Shown here in pieces: positions 26,729-35,536 of a stretch of DNA of 64,000 nucleotides (its first letter is position 1; each line of letters starts with the position of its first letter). The position numbers were made by a program, and so were the translations under genes. The notes under the pieces are model-generated. The model was not told the origin of the DNA. It worked only from the letters and a program-made list of their open reading frames with translations, and did no database searches. The stretch comes from Herbivorax alkaliphila (GTDB lineage Bacteria; Bacillota; Clostridia; Acetivibrionales; Acetivibrionaceae): positions 1 through 64,000 of the forward strand of contig NZ_JAVDDS010000017.1 in NCBI RefSeq assembly GCF_030848475.1, in the 5' to 3' direction.

Positions 26729-26968
26729 ATGAAATCTACAGGAATTGTAAGAAAAGTTGATGAGCTAGGAAGAGTGGTTTTACCAATTGAGCTGAGAAGA
26801 ACTCTTGACATCGCTGAAAAGGATGCTCTTGAAATTTATGTTGACGGATCAACTATCATACTTAAGAAGTATGAGCCAGCATGTATTTTCTGCGGTAATG
26901 CAAAGGACGTAAGTGTTTATAAAGCAAAAAACATTTGTCCAGATTGTTTAAGAGAGTTGAAGAAATAA
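26729..26968 (+). CDS. abrB: AbrB/SpoVT-family transition-state regulator
   Basis: 79 aa DNA-binding dimer. The AbrB swapped-hairpin domain spans residues 1-50 (GIVRKVDELGRVVLPIELRR is the hallmark). A short tail carries CIFCG and CPDC pairs that could bind zinc, common in clostridial AbrB-like proteins. GGAGGAGG precedes the ATG, with a strong promoter and terminator around it. It is divergent to spmAB and follows rsmI as in B. subtilis, where AbrB represses post-exponential genes. Confidence 0.92.
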   Translation: MKSTGIVRKVDELGRVVLPIELRRTLDIAEKDALEIYVDGSTIILKKYEPACIFCGNAKDVSVYKAKNICPDCLRELKK

Positions 26969-26988
26969 TTAGACTCTGAAGAGAAAGT

Positions 26989-27021
26989 AAAAGAAGTTTG
27001 ACTTTTTGTCAAGCTTCTTTT
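26989..27021 (+). terminator. Terminator of abrB
   Basis: Hairpin AAAGAAGTTTGAC / GTCAAGCTTCTTT (one G-T pair) with loop TTTTT, followed by TATTTT. It lies 20 nt past the abrB stop. Confidence 0.8.
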
Positions 27022-27038
27022 ATTTTGCCAAAATTCCT

Positions 27039-27097
27039 TTATCTTATTTTGAGACTTCACCTGAATCTGCAATGTTTAGCTTTAGCTAAACTAGTTC
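27039..27097 (-). repeat. Dispersed hairpin repeat, short class (copy 6)
   Basis: Minus-orientation copy from TTATCTTATTTTGAGA to GTTTAGCTTTAGCTAAAC and TAGTTC, with the interior deleted as in copy 1. Confidence 0.75.
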
Positions 27098-27152
27098 TCT
27101 TCTTTACTTAGGAATGTCTTTAAAATAAAGCCCTATCCCAAGGACAAAGTCA

Positions 27153-28010
27153 CTATGATTTAACAAGTTTATTATATACATCTCTTTTACTAATACCTCT
27201 GTCCTCTGCAACTTTTTTCATAGCCTCTTTTTTTTCAAAACCTTGAGAAATATATACTTGATAGTGCTCCTCTATTTCTACTGCTTCCCATTTGCTCTTT
27301 TTTCTTTGTAAAATCTCATCTTTGTCTGCTCCTTCAATTACTACAACAAACTCCCCTCTTGGCTTTTCGTCTTTATATTTTAAAGTTGCATCTTTTAAAT
27401 TTAAATATATTATTTCTTCATATTTCTTTGTAAGTTCTCTGGCTAAAGCTATTTTCCTATCTCCTAAAACTTTATATACATCATTTAATGTATTAAAAAG
27501 CTTATGAGGTGCTTCGTATAACACTATAGTTCTTAATTCTTCTTTTAAAGACTCTATTTTTTCCCTTCTTATTTTTTTATTCATGGAAAGAAATCCTTCA
27601 AAAACAAAGCTCTTTGAAGAAATACCTGATAATACAAGCCCCATTATCCCCGCTACTGCTCCTGGTATCATTGTAACTTTAATTTCATTTTTGATACAAA
27701 GTTTTACAATATCTTCTCCCGGATCTGAAATCCCCGGGGTTCCCGCATCTGAAATTAATGCTATATTTTTGCCCTCTAAAATCTTTTTGATTAAAAAATC
27801 CCCTTTGATTTTTTTATTGTGTTCATAATAGCTTACGAGGGACTTTTTTATTTCAAAATGATTTAAAAGTTTCATTGCATGCCTAGTGTCTTCTGCAGCA
27901 ATTAAATCAACTTCATTTAACACTCTTACAGCTCTGTATGTTATGTCTTCAAGATTTCCTATGGGAGTAGCAACCAGAAACAACATTCCCTTTGATTCAA
28001 CTATCTCCAT
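27153..28010 (-). CDS. rsmI: 16S rRNA (cytidine1402-2'-O)-methyltransferase
   Basis: 285 aa tetrapyrrole-methylase-fold enzyme. Diagnostic stretches are LFLVATPIGNLEDIT at the start, DLIAAEDTRHAMKLL, LISDAGTPGISDPGE and a VPGAVAG-like turn (IPGAVAGIMGL). The C-terminus has a small helical DNA/RNA-binding segment (KKEAMKKVAEDRGISKRDVYN). It overlaps the upstream methyltransferase gene by 14 nt, so translation is probably coupled. The GGGGAGGGG site is very close to the ATG. Confidence 0.95.
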   Translation of the reverse strand: MEIVESKGMLFLVATPIGNLEDITYRAVRVLNEVDLIAAEDTRHAMKLLNHFEIKKSLVSYYEHNKKIKGDFLIKKILEGKNIALISDAGTPGISDPGEDIVKLCIKNEIKVTMIPGAVAGIMGLVLSGISSKSFVFEGFLSMNKKIRREKIESLKEELRTIVLYEAPHKLFNTLNDVYKVLGDRKIALARELTKKYEEIIYLNLKDATLKYKDEKPRGEFVVVIEGADKDEILQRKKSKWEAVEIEEHYQVYISQGFEKKEAMKKVAEDRGISKRDVYNKLVKS

Positions 28011-28761
28011 CCCCTCCCCTGCAATAAATTTTATTTATTTCATCTGAAAAAATTCCATGTTCATTATAAACGTACAAAGGCTCCATCATTTTTAATTGAG
28101 GTCTTCCATGTTTTATACCTTTAACTAAAATAAGATTTGCTTTTTTCTTTGCCGATGGATGAACAAATCTCATGTATTTAGGCTCTATAGAATACTTTCT
28201 CATTAACCATATAATATCAACCAGCCTGTCCGGTCTATGAACCATTGCCAGCTGCCCTTTAGGTTTAAGAAGTTTTTCCGATGCTTTTACAACATCTTCT
28301 AATGTACAGAAAATCTCATGTCTTGAAACGGCCTTTGTATTGCTTTCACTCAAAAGACCACCACCTGCATTCATATAGGGAGGATTTGAAACAATTACAT
28401 TAAACTTAGAAGAACCTAAAATATCAACACTTTTTTTTAAATCACCACATATTATTTTTACTCTGTCGCCAATATCATTAAGTTTTATACTTCTTTTTGC
28501 CATTTCCGCCATATCTTCTTGAATTTCAATACCTAAAATGCTTTTAGCCTCAGTCTTTCCTGCAATTAGAATTGGAATGATACCTGTACCTGTACCAAGG
28601 TCTACAACAAAATCATTTTTTTTGATATCTGTAAAATTAGCAACTAAAACTGCATCAAGCCCAAAACAAAATGCATCTTCTTTTTGAATAATTTTTAATC
28701 CTTTATATTGTAAATCATCTATTCTTTCGTTTTCTTTAATTTTTACATCCATTTTTAACAC
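27997..28761 (-). CDS. tRNA1(Val) A37 N6-methyltransferase-like protein (YabB)
   Basis: 254 aa class I SAM methyltransferase. SAM-binding motif VVDLGTGTGIIPIL (about residues 50-63) and catalytic NPPY motif VSNPPYMNAGGG (about 125) indicate N6-adenine methylation; QKEDAFCFGLDAVLLA-like text near the N-terminus is typical of the TrmN6/YabB group. It forms an operon with rsmI (14-nt overlap) as in B. subtilis yabB-yazA-yabC; yazA is absent. Confidence 0.88.
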   Translation of the reverse strand: MLKMDVKIKENERIDDLQYKGLKIIQKEDAFCFGLDAVLVANFTDIKKNDFVVDLGTGTGIIPILIAGKTEAKSILGIEIQEDMAEMAKRSIKLNDIGDRVKIICGDLKKSVDILGSSKFNVIVSNPPYMNAGGGLLSESNTKAVSRHEIFCTLEDVVKASEKLLKPKGQLAMVHRPDRLVDIIWLMRKYSIEPKYMRFVHPSAKKKANLILVKGIKHGRPQLKMMEPLYVYNEHGIFSDEINKIYCRGGDGDS

Positions 28762-28827
28762 CTACACCACTTAAAATTCTCTAAAACCCTATGGTTCTAA
28801 TCTAACAGCTGCTTTCTAGACTAAGTT

Positions 28828-28889
28828 TTATGTTATTCTAAGTCTCCATCTGAAGCCTCTATGTTTAGCTCTAGCTAAACCAGTTCACT
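28828..28889 (-). repeat. Dispersed hairpin repeat, short class (copy 7)
   Basis: Minus-orientation copy with TTATGTTATTCTAAG at one end, hairpin GTTTAGC-TCTA-GCTAAAC and CAGTTCACT at the other. The interior is deleted. Confidence 0.75.
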
Positions 28890-28906
28890 CTAATTATTAG
28901 GCACTT

Positions 28907-28948
28907 AAAAAGGAGTCATAAAAGAGATTTAACCCTTTGACTCCTTTT
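28907..28948 (-). terminator. Terminator of the ferredoxin gene (possibly bidirectional)
   Basis: Stem AAAAGGAGTCA / TGACTCCTTTT with an AT-rich loop, followed by a T-run on the minus strand. It lies about 120 nt past the ferredoxin stop. Confidence 0.8.
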
Positions 28949-29069
28949 CCAACTCTTTGTATATTTTAACAAGAGTTCTCTTTTAATCAGATTACTGATG
29001 CCTAAACTCAAAAGTCCTTAAAACTATTTTCATCTTAAAAATGGAAACATAACGACCTTGAAATTTAAT

Positions 29070-29252
<183 letters not shown>

Positions 29253-29369
29253 CTATAAAGAATAGGCTATTGTTTTATACAAATAGCTCTTTCACTCATT
29301 CTTTATTTTACCACTAAATTCAGCGAAAGAAAACTATTTTTGAAAAAACCTTTTAAAATTATTATTTTG

Positions 29370-30251
29370 TCAGTCCTCTAACTCCTTTAATTCTTCTATA
29401 TCAACATCTTCTTCTACCTCTTCTGCTTCATCATCTCTTACATCTTTTATTACTTTAACAAGACTTGCATCATATATTTTAAGATCAGTCTCATTTTCCT
29501 TATCAAGCTTTACTTTAACCAGTTCCTTCAGAAGACTTACAGAAATAACAATACCCTGACCATCAGGTGTTTCCACAATAGCTCCTTCTTTTGGAACTCT
29601 GGCAACTATTTCCTCATAAGCTTCCTGTTCATACTTTAAACAACACATGAGCCTGCCACATGCTCCTGAAATTTTTGTAGGATTTAGAGATAAACCCTGT
29701 TCTTTTGCCATTTTTATAGACACAGGCTGAAAATCTCCCAAAAATGAATAACAACAAAGAACCCGGCCACATACTCCTAGTCCTCCCATCATTTTAGCTT
29801 CATCCCTTACACCTATTTGTCTTAACTCAATTCTTGTTCTAAAAATCGAAGCAAGGTCTTTTACCAGTTCCCTAAAGTCAACTCTTCCATCAGCAGTAAA
29901 ATAAAACAATACTTTATTGTTATCGAAGGTATATTCAACATCGATAAGCTTCATTTCAAGCTCATGCTCTTTTATTTTTTGAAGACAAATGTCAAAAGCT
30001 TCCTCTTCTTTTTTAGCATTTTCTTCATAGTGTTTTTTATCTTCATCTGTAGCCACTCTTATCACACCTTTTAAAGGTGTAACAATTTCTTCTTCGCTGA
30101 CTTCTGTATTTGGAACTACCACATAACCAAATTCTACACCTCGGGCAGTTTCCACTATAGCATTTTGATTCAAGTCTATTTTCATATCACCTGGATCAAA
30201 ATAATAAATCTTACCTGCTTTTTTAAATCTTACTCCTACCACCTTTACCAT
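29370..30251 (-). CDS. ricT: PSP1-domain protein RicT (YaaT)
   Basis: 293 aa cytoplasmic protein. The PSP1 core holds the cysteine set GVCGRVLCCYSFLGDF and GACGRLMCCLKYEQEAYEE (about residues 155-210). In B. subtilis the RicA-RicF-RicT complex carries [4Fe-4S] clusters and directs RNase Y, biofilm formation and sporulation. The tail is acidic (EEVEEDVDIEELKELED). Its ATG shares a base with the holB stop (TAATG), so the two are translationally coupled. Confidence 0.92.
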   Translation of the reverse strand: MVKVVGVRFKKAGKIYYFDPGDMKIDLNQNAIVETARGVEFGYVVVPNTEVSEEEIVTPLKGVIRVATDEDKKHYEENAKKEEEAFDICLQKIKEHELEMKLIDVEYTFDNNKVLFYFTADGRVDFRELVKDLASIFRTRIELRQIGVRDEAKMMGGLGVCGRVLCCYSFLGDFQPVSIKMAKEQGLSLNPTKISGACGRLMCCLKYEQEAYEEIVARVPKEGAIVETPDGQGIVISVSLLKELVKVKLDKENETDLKIYDASLVKVIKDVRDDEAEEVEEDVDIEELKELED

Positions 30252-31240
30252 TATAATTCTTCCTCCTGAAGTTTCATAAGCATAACTTCTACAGCAAGCT
30301 GATAATTTACATTTCTTTTTATGTTATTGCGCAAATCATCAACTACTTTTATATTTTTGTAAATTCTTTCTGTAGAAAAATTATTTACATTCCTTAATAT
30401 AATATCTTTTTTATCAGAGTTAATCAACATTTTTTCATTTCCAAACTTTCCAGTTACAAGTATATCCCTATAAAACACCAACATTATATCTAAAATTTCT
30501 TCAATATTTTCTTTGTTTTCTTCAAAAAAATCATATACACTAAAAATATCTTTAGCATTTGACTCATTTAATTTTAATAAAATTTCAATTGTTTTTTCAC
30601 GGCACAATTTAAATTCGTCAGACTCTGAAAGTTCCTTTGCTTTGCCTATAACACCATCTGCATATGAGGCAATGAAATCTACTTCACCTAAATCTATTTT
30701 TTCATTATCAATAAGATATTTTTTTACCTCTTCAAAAGTATTTTTTTTGAAACTGTAATTTACACTTCTTGAGCGTATTGTCTCTAAAAGACCTTCATAA
30801 TTTGATGTTGTCATTATAATGAGTGTGTATAACGGTGGCTCCTCTAAAGTCTTTAAAAGGCAATTTTGAGCCTGCACGGTCATTTTTTCAGCTTCCTGTA
30901 TCAAATACACTTTTTTAGGTGAATAAAGTGGTCTTATCGACACATCCTTTTGCATCTTTCTTATATCCTCAACACCAATGCTATTTTTTTCTGTTTTAAT
31001 ACAGTAAAAATCAGGATTGGTTCCTCCCCTAAAAAGTCTGCATGGTTGACATTTTCCACAGCTCCCATCTTCACCCCTTTCTTTGCATATTGCTATTGAG
31101 GCAAAGATTTTTGCTATAGTTCTCTTACCTATACCTTTAGATCCTGAAAAAATATATGCATGTCCTATTTTATAACTTTTTATTTGTGTTTTAAGGCGAT
31201 TGACAATTGTCTGCTGCCCTGTAATATCATTAAAATTCAC
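30251..31240 (-). CDS. holB: DNA polymerase III subunit delta'
   Basis: 329 aa clamp-loader AAA+ subunit. Readable: HAYIFSGSKGIGKRT (Walker A variant), the four-cysteine zinc module (CKERGEDGSCGKCQPC, about 52-67), the KKVYLIQEAEKMTVQAQNCLL Walker B/sensor region and the LLKTLEEPP signature. The C-terminal collar domain is divergent, as usual for delta'. The start is GTG at 31240 after AGAGGG. The order holB-ricT is conserved in Firmicutes. Confidence 0.95.
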   Translation of the reverse strand: MNFNDITGQQTIVNRLKTQIKSYKIGHAYIFSGSKGIGKRTIAKIFASIAICKERGEDGSCGKCQPCRLFRGGTNPDFYCIKTEKNSIGVEDIRKMQKDVSIRPLYSPKKVYLIQEAEKMTVQAQNCLLKTLEEPPLYTLIIMTTSNYEGLLETIRSRSVNYSFKKNTFEEVKKYLIDNEKIDLGEVDFIASYADGVIGKAKELSESDEFKLCREKTIEILLKLNESNAKDIFSVYDFFEENKENIEEILDIMLVFYRDILVTGKFGNEKMLINSDKKDIILRNVNNFSTERIYKNIKVVDDLRNNIKRNVNYQLAVEVMLMKLQEEEL

Positions 31241-31256
31241 ATTAATCCCTCTGAAA

Positions 31257-31709
31257 TTATATTAAAAGATCTAAGACCAGCCCTCTTATATCTTCAATTT
31301 TTTTTAGTATTTTAATATTATCTTCTTCACCATTTAAAATATCATTAGTAAGCTGATCTAATTCTTTGTTAATTTTTTTTACATTTGCAAAAACTTTATA
31401 CCTTCCTCTTCTATCTAGAGAACTATCTTTAGAAAACTTGTGAGAATTACTTACGGCCTCATCTAAAAATTCAGATATAAGCTTTTTATAAATTTTAAGT
31501 TCTCTTAAATCTACTTTTTGTCCTAATTTTTCTCCCTGTTTTTCAATCTGACCTATTAATTGTTTGATTCTTTCTTCAAAATTGCCGCCATCAAAACTTT
31601 TTAAATGATTTCTAAAAGAGGTTTCTTTTCCATCTATCGTCTTTTTATCATCTTTACTTCCCATTCCCTGCACATTGGCTGTATTCGCCATCGCTTCCTT
31701 TATCCTCAT
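31257..31709 (-). CDS. yaaR: YaaR-family protein (DUF327)
   Basis: 150 aa helical, charged cytoplasmic protein of unknown function, located next to holB as in B. subtilis. Conserved-looking segments are SFRNHLKSFDGGNFEERIKQLIG, VDLRELKIYKKLISEFLDEAV and RRGRYKVFANVKKINKELDQL. The start is set at ATG 31709, with GGAG 8 nt upstream; the GTG at 31718 overlaps that site. Confidence 0.85.
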   Translation of the reverse strand: MRIKEAMANTANVQGMGSKDDKKTIDGKETSFRNHLKSFDGGNFEERIKQLIGQIEKQGEKLGQKVDLRELKIYKKLISEFLDEAVSNSHKFSKDSSLDRRGRYKVFANVKKINKELDQLTNDILNGEEDNIKILKKIEDIRGLVLDLLI

Positions 31710-31755
31710 ATTTATCACTCCATATCTGGTAATTTAAATAAAGTATAATGTGCTT

Positions 31756-32436
31756 TTATAGTATTGTCTTGGCAAGTTTATTGTATATTGTTTCATGCAC
31801 CTCATCAATTGTCCTAAGCTTTTCTCCCTTAACACAGTCAACTCTAAACCAGTGATATTTTTTTGCTATATAGAGAGAATTGTTATAAGACTCCTCTAAG
31901 TAATTATAGTTTCTCTCATGAATATCCTTCTTTTCTTCACCGGTAATCTTATTCATTCTCCTATCCATAAGAATTTTACTGTATTTAGGAGGCATATCCA
32001 AAAAGAAGACACAATCTGGAATAGGAAGTTTGTACATATTAAATTCAAAATTCCAAAGCCAGTCTAAAAAAGCATCCTTTTGAGATAAATCTTTTATTTT
32101 AGCAGCTTGGTGAACCATATTAGAGGTTGTATACCTGTCTGCTAAAATTATTTCTCCGTTCTCATAATGTTTTCCCCACTTTGTTTTATATGATGCAAAT
32201 CTGTCAACAGCATAAAAGGTTGATGCAACATATGGATTGACATCACTTGGATTTTTCCCAAAATCCCCATTTAAATACATTTTCACCAAAGCAGATGAAT
32301 CACTTTTATAGTCAGGAAAGGTTACCTTTTTGACTTTATGCTTTTCATCAGTAAGCCTTTCAAACAGCTTTTCAGTTTGCGTGGCTTTGCCACTTGCATC
32401 AGAACCACTTTCTATTATAATCAGCTTTCCTCTCAT
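31756..32436 (-). CDS. tmk: Thymidylate kinase-like P-loop kinase
   Basis: 226 aa nucleoside monophosphate kinase. The P-loop is GSDASGKATQ (about residues 11-20), and a DRY motif lies in ILADRYTTSN (about 97-106). A lid-like arginine-rich stretch is at LMDRRMNKITGEEKKD. It diverges from standard Tmk (no clear DR(Y/F)-x-S-S-x-A-Y-Q), but the position between the yaaO-like and yaaR genes matches tmk. A broader deoxynucleoside kinase role is the alternative. GGGGG precedes the ATG. Confidence 0.75.
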   Translation of the reverse strand: MRGKLIIIESGSDASGKATQTEKLFERLTDEKHKVKKVTFPDYKSDSSALVKMYLNGDFGKNPSDVNPYVASTFYAVDRFASYKTKWGKHYENGEIILADRYTTSNMVHQAAKIKDLSQKDAFLDWLWNFEFNMYKLPIPDCVFFLDMPPKYSKILMDRRMNKITGEEKKDIHERNYNYLEESYNNSLYIAKKYHWFRVDCVKGEKLRTIDEVHETIYNKLAKTIL

Positions 32437-32451
32437 AAAACCCCCAAAATA

Positions 32452-33897
32452 TTACAAAGAAGTTAAAACCTGTACTTCTAATCCATCATACACACCATTT
32501 ACATTACCACCGAATTTTAAAATATCATTTATGTATTCTATAGCACCTTCTGTTATGACTTCCCCAGGACACACAACAGGTACACCGGGTGGATATGGTG
32601 TTATCATCCCCCGACTTATCATTCCATTAGCACTGGTCAGCTTCATTCTCTTAAAGCTTTTGTGCATCAATTGGTCTAACTGAACTTTCTGCTCCGGTAT
32701 ATCCATCTTCTCAATACATATATCGGCTAATGGGGGGGAATTCTTAAAATTCATGTCAATATCACAAAAGGCATCTTCAAGCTTTTTTAAATCTTCCCCT
32801 TTGTTAGCACCGGTAGTTATGCAAACAATATTATATAAATCAGACATTTCCACCTGTATATTGTACTTGTTTCTTAAGATATTTTCAATCTTAAATGCTG
32901 ACAATCCATAGTTTTTTGTGTTTATAACCAATCTTGTACCGTCTGTTTCCCCTATATTTAGCTTCTTTTTTGAAAGCACATTAAAATGTGTATTGTCATC
33001 TATATTTTTATGAAACTTTTTAATATCCTCAAGTAACCACTCTATAATTTGTTCTCCATCCTTCTCCATAACAGCTCTTGATATATCTAAAAAAGCCATC
33101 ACCAAATAAGGGGGGCTTGAAGTCTGTAAAATATCAAGATTATATCTAATCTTTTCTACATCCACCTTCGAGCCCTTTACATGAAGATATGCACCTGGCG
33201 TAAGTGCTGGAAGAGTCTTGTGTGCACTCTGAATACAAATATCACTGCCATGCTCAAGGGCACTACATGGAAGTTTGTCAGAAAACTTCAGATGTGCCCC
33301 ATGAGCTTCATCAACTATAAGTACTTTGCCATAAGAATGAACCAGCCTGCATATTTCTTTAATATCAGAACATATTCCATAATAATTAGGTCTTGTTATA
33401 TAAACTCCAGCTGCATCTTGGTTCTCCATCAATGCTTTTTCAATATCACTAATTTTTAAGACTGACGATATCTTAAAATTATCTTCATACTCTGGTTTTA
33501 TATACACAGGCTCAGCTCCTGCAAGCATCATCCCACTTACAGCTGCCCTGTGACAATCCCTTCCCACTATAAGTCTGTCTCCTTTTTTACACAACGACAT
33601 AATAGCAGCCTGTATTCCACAAGTAGAGCCATTAACCAAAAAAAATGTCTGGTCAGCTCCAAAGGCTTTTGCCGCAAGTTCTTGAGCTTCCTTTATTATT
33701 CCCTCTGGTTGATGCAGGTTATCCAAACCTGGAATTTCAGTAACATCCATTAAATACAATTCATTGGCATTCGGAATATTACTGTCTTTCCCCTCTTTAT
33801 GTCCCGGCATGTGAAATGAAACAGGACTTCTATTGGAATACTTCATTAAGGCATTGTATATTGGAATATTCAGATTAATGCTGACAGCTCCCCTCAT
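32452..33897 (-). CDS. Orn/Lys/Arg decarboxylase-family PLP enzyme (YaaO/SpeA type)
   Basis: 481 aa fold-type I PLP enzyme, the short form without the N-terminal wing domain. Motifs: VSFHMPGHKEGKD, NGSTCGIQAAIMSL, VDEAHGAHLKF, and the Schiff-base lysine in QSAHKTLPALTPGAYLHV (about residue 225). Arginine or lysine decarboxylation for polyamine synthesis is the likely role; substrate cannot be read by eye. An AGGGGAG site lies just inside the first codons, so an internal start (for example ATT at 33879, giving a protein beginning NLNIPIYNAL) is possible. Adjacent to tmk as yaaO is in bacilli. Confidence 0.88.
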   Translation of the reverse strand: MRGAVSINLNIPIYNALMKYSNRSPVSFHMPGHKEGKDSNIPNANELYLMDVTEIPGLDNLHQPEGIIKEAQELAAKAFGADQTFFLVNGSTCGIQAAIMSLCKKGDRLIVGRDCHRAAVSGMMLAGAEPVYIKPEYEDNFKISSVLKISDIEKALMENQDAAGVYITRPNYYGICSDIKEICRLVHSYGKVLIVDEAHGAHLKFSDKLPCSALEHGSDICIQSAHKTLPALTPGAYLHVKGSKVDVEKIRYNLDILQTSSPPYLVMAFLDISRAVMEKDGEQIIEWLLEDIKKFHKNIDDNTHFNVLSKKKLNIGETDGTRLVINTKNYGLSAFKIENILRNKYNIQVEMSDLYNIVCITTGANKGEDLKKLEDAFCDIDMNFKNSPPLADICIEKMDIPEQKVQLDQLMHKSFKRMKLTSANGMISRGMITPYPPGVPVVCPGEVITEGAIEYINDILKFGGNVNGVYDGLEVQVLTSL

Positions 33898-33915
33898 TTT
33901 ATTAACAGGACATTT

Positions 33916-34098
33916 TTACTTTTCTACCAGCCATACAGAGGTCACTCTGTGTCCTGGAAACATCTCCCGAGCTTTTTCTTTTGCTTCTTTGACATTTGAC
34001 GCATTTACCTTATCAACCTCTTTTTCGTCAAATTTCGAGCAGCTCTTTTTATCGGTGTGCCAAACTCTGTACAACCTTGATCTCTTTCTTTCTTTCAT
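33916..34098 (-). CDS. Small basic protein of unknown function
   Basis: 60 aa, charged, no membrane segment. It reads MKERKRSRLYRVWHTDKK, then an acidic-basic helix (VNASNVKEAKEKAREMFPG) and ends SVWLVEK. The start at 34098 is 8 nt after AGGGG; the upstream ATG at 34116 overlaps that site. It lies 18 nt before the decarboxylase gene and probably starts that operon. Not recognised; the alternating VNASNVKEAKEKAREMFPGH stretch suggests a small alpha/beta fold. Confidence 0.65.
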   Translation of the reverse strand: MKERKRSRLYRVWHTDKKSCSKFDEKEVDKVNASNVKEAKEKAREMFPGHRVTSVWLVEK

Positions 34099-34193
34099 AA
34101 TACATACCCCTAACATATTTTTTTAATTCTATCTCTATTAAAACATTATACCATTAATTTCTTGAAGAAAAAAGTCACTAAAAAAAACTACCT

Positions 34194-34309
34194 AGTGAAC
34201 TCGTTTAGCTAAAGCTAAACATCGAGACTTCACGTAGAGACTAAACTCTACCTAAAGATTTATAAAAGCAACTCCACCTTATAGAAGGTGGAGTCTTAGA
34301 ATAAGATAA
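34194..34309 (+). repeat. Dispersed hairpin repeat, full length (copy 8)
   Basis: Full plus-orientation copy: AGTGAACTCG, hairpin 1, hairpin 2 with GTAGAG/CTCTAC in place of GTGGAG/CTCCAC (a compensated change), hairpin 3 ACTCCACCTT-ATAG-AAGGTGGAGT, and the terminal AGTCTTAGAATAAGATAA. Confidence 0.9.
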
Positions 34310-34334
34310 GCTGGGTTTTTGTTGTTTTTTTACT

Positions 34335-35507
34335 TTATATTCTTGCTACACCTGACTTTTTCGCCGCTTCTGCAACCTCTTTTGCAACCTCTTGTCCCAC
34401 CTTTGGATCAAAAGGTTCTGGTATGACATAATCTTCATTTAACTCTTCCTCTGTTATCAAAGATGCTATTGCCTCTGCTGCAGCTATTTTCATCTGATCA
34501 TTAATATCACTGGCTCTCACATCAAGAGCACCTCTAAATATCCCTGGAAAAGCCAAAACATTGTTTATTTGATTTGGAAAATCAGATCTTCCTGTACCTA
34601 TAACTTTTGCCCCTGCTTCTTTTGCCTCATCAGGCATTATTTCAGGAACTGGATTGGCCATGGCAAAAATTACTGGATCTTTTGCCATAGTTTTTACCAT
34701 TTCCTTTGTTAAAGTTCCTGGTGCTGAAAGACCAATAAATACATCTGCTCCCTCTAATACTTCCTCTATTGACCCTTTTTTCATTTGTAAATTTGAAATA
34801 GCAGCCATTTCCTCTTTTTCTTTGTTTAAATTGTCTCTTCCCTTATAAATTGCTCCTTTTCTGTCACATAAAATAACTTTTTTAAGTCCCATACTCATTA
34901 AAAGCTTTGTTACCGCTATCCCTGCTGCTCCAGAACCATTTACAACTACAGAAATATCGTTTATATCTTTTTTCACTATCTTTAATGCATTAATCATGGC
35001 AGCTAAAGTTACAACTGCTGTGCCGTGCTGATCATCATGAAATATAGGTATATCACACTGTTCTTTAAGCTTTTTTTCAATCTCAAAACATCTTGGAGCT
35101 GAAATATCTTCAATATTTATCCCTCCAAAGCTTCCCTGCAAAAGCCTTATTGTATTAACTATTTCATCAACATCCTTAGAATTTATACACAAAGGAAATG
35201 CATCAACATTTGCAAAATTCTTAAACAGTACACATTTACCTTCCATAACAGGCATTCCTGCTTCAGGTCCTATGTCACCAAGTCCTAAAACTGCACTTCC
35301 GTCAGTAACAACAGCAACTAAATTCCATCTTCTTGTATAAGTATATGATAAATTTATATCTTTTTGAATTTCAAGACAGGGTTCTGCAACTCCTGGAGTA
35401 TATGCTAAAGATAAATCTTTTTTACTATTTGCAGCCACTTTACTGATTACTTCAATTTTGCCCTTCCATTCTTTATGTAACTTTATTGCCTCTTCATTAT
35501 TTGTCAT
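34335..35507 (-). CDS. Malic enzyme (oxaloacetate-decarboxylating)
   Basis: 390 aa, the short bacterial form without a phosphotransacetylase-like extension. It converts malate to pyruvate and CO2 with NAD(P). Features: SLAYTPGVAEPCLEI, TDGSAVLGLGDIGPEAGMPVMEGK, metal ligands in FHDDQHGTAVV, and the dinucleotide fold VVVNGSGAAGIAV. Cofactor choice cannot be decided by eye. In cellulolytic clostridia it belongs to the malate shunt that replaces pyruvate kinase. It follows coaX by 29 nt on the same strand. Confidence 0.95.
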   Translation of the reverse strand: MTNNEEAIKLHKEWKGKIEVISKVAANSKKDLSLAYTPGVAEPCLEIQKDINLSYTYTRRWNLVAVVTDGSAVLGLGDIGPEAGMPVMEGKCVLFKNFANVDAFPLCINSKDVDEIVNTIRLLQGSFGGINIEDISAPRCFEIEKKLKEQCDIPIFHDDQHGTAVVTLAAMINALKIVKKDINDISVVVNGSGAAGIAVTKLLMSMGLKKVILCDRKGAIYKGRDNLNKEKEEMAAISNLQMKKGSIEEVLEGADVFIGLSAPGTLTKEMVKTMAKDPVIFAMANPVPEIMPDEAKEAGAKVIGTGRSDFPNQINNVLAFPGIFRGALDVRASDINDQMKIAAAEAIASLITEEELNEDYVIPEPFDPKVGQEVAKEVAEAAKKSGVARI

Positions 35508-35536
35508 AAAATACCTCCAAATTCAATATTAAGTTT

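Noticed and set aside
28907-28948. Possible riboswitch near the ferredoxin gene
   Set aside because: It lies downstream of the gene and is a simple terminator hairpin with a T-run.
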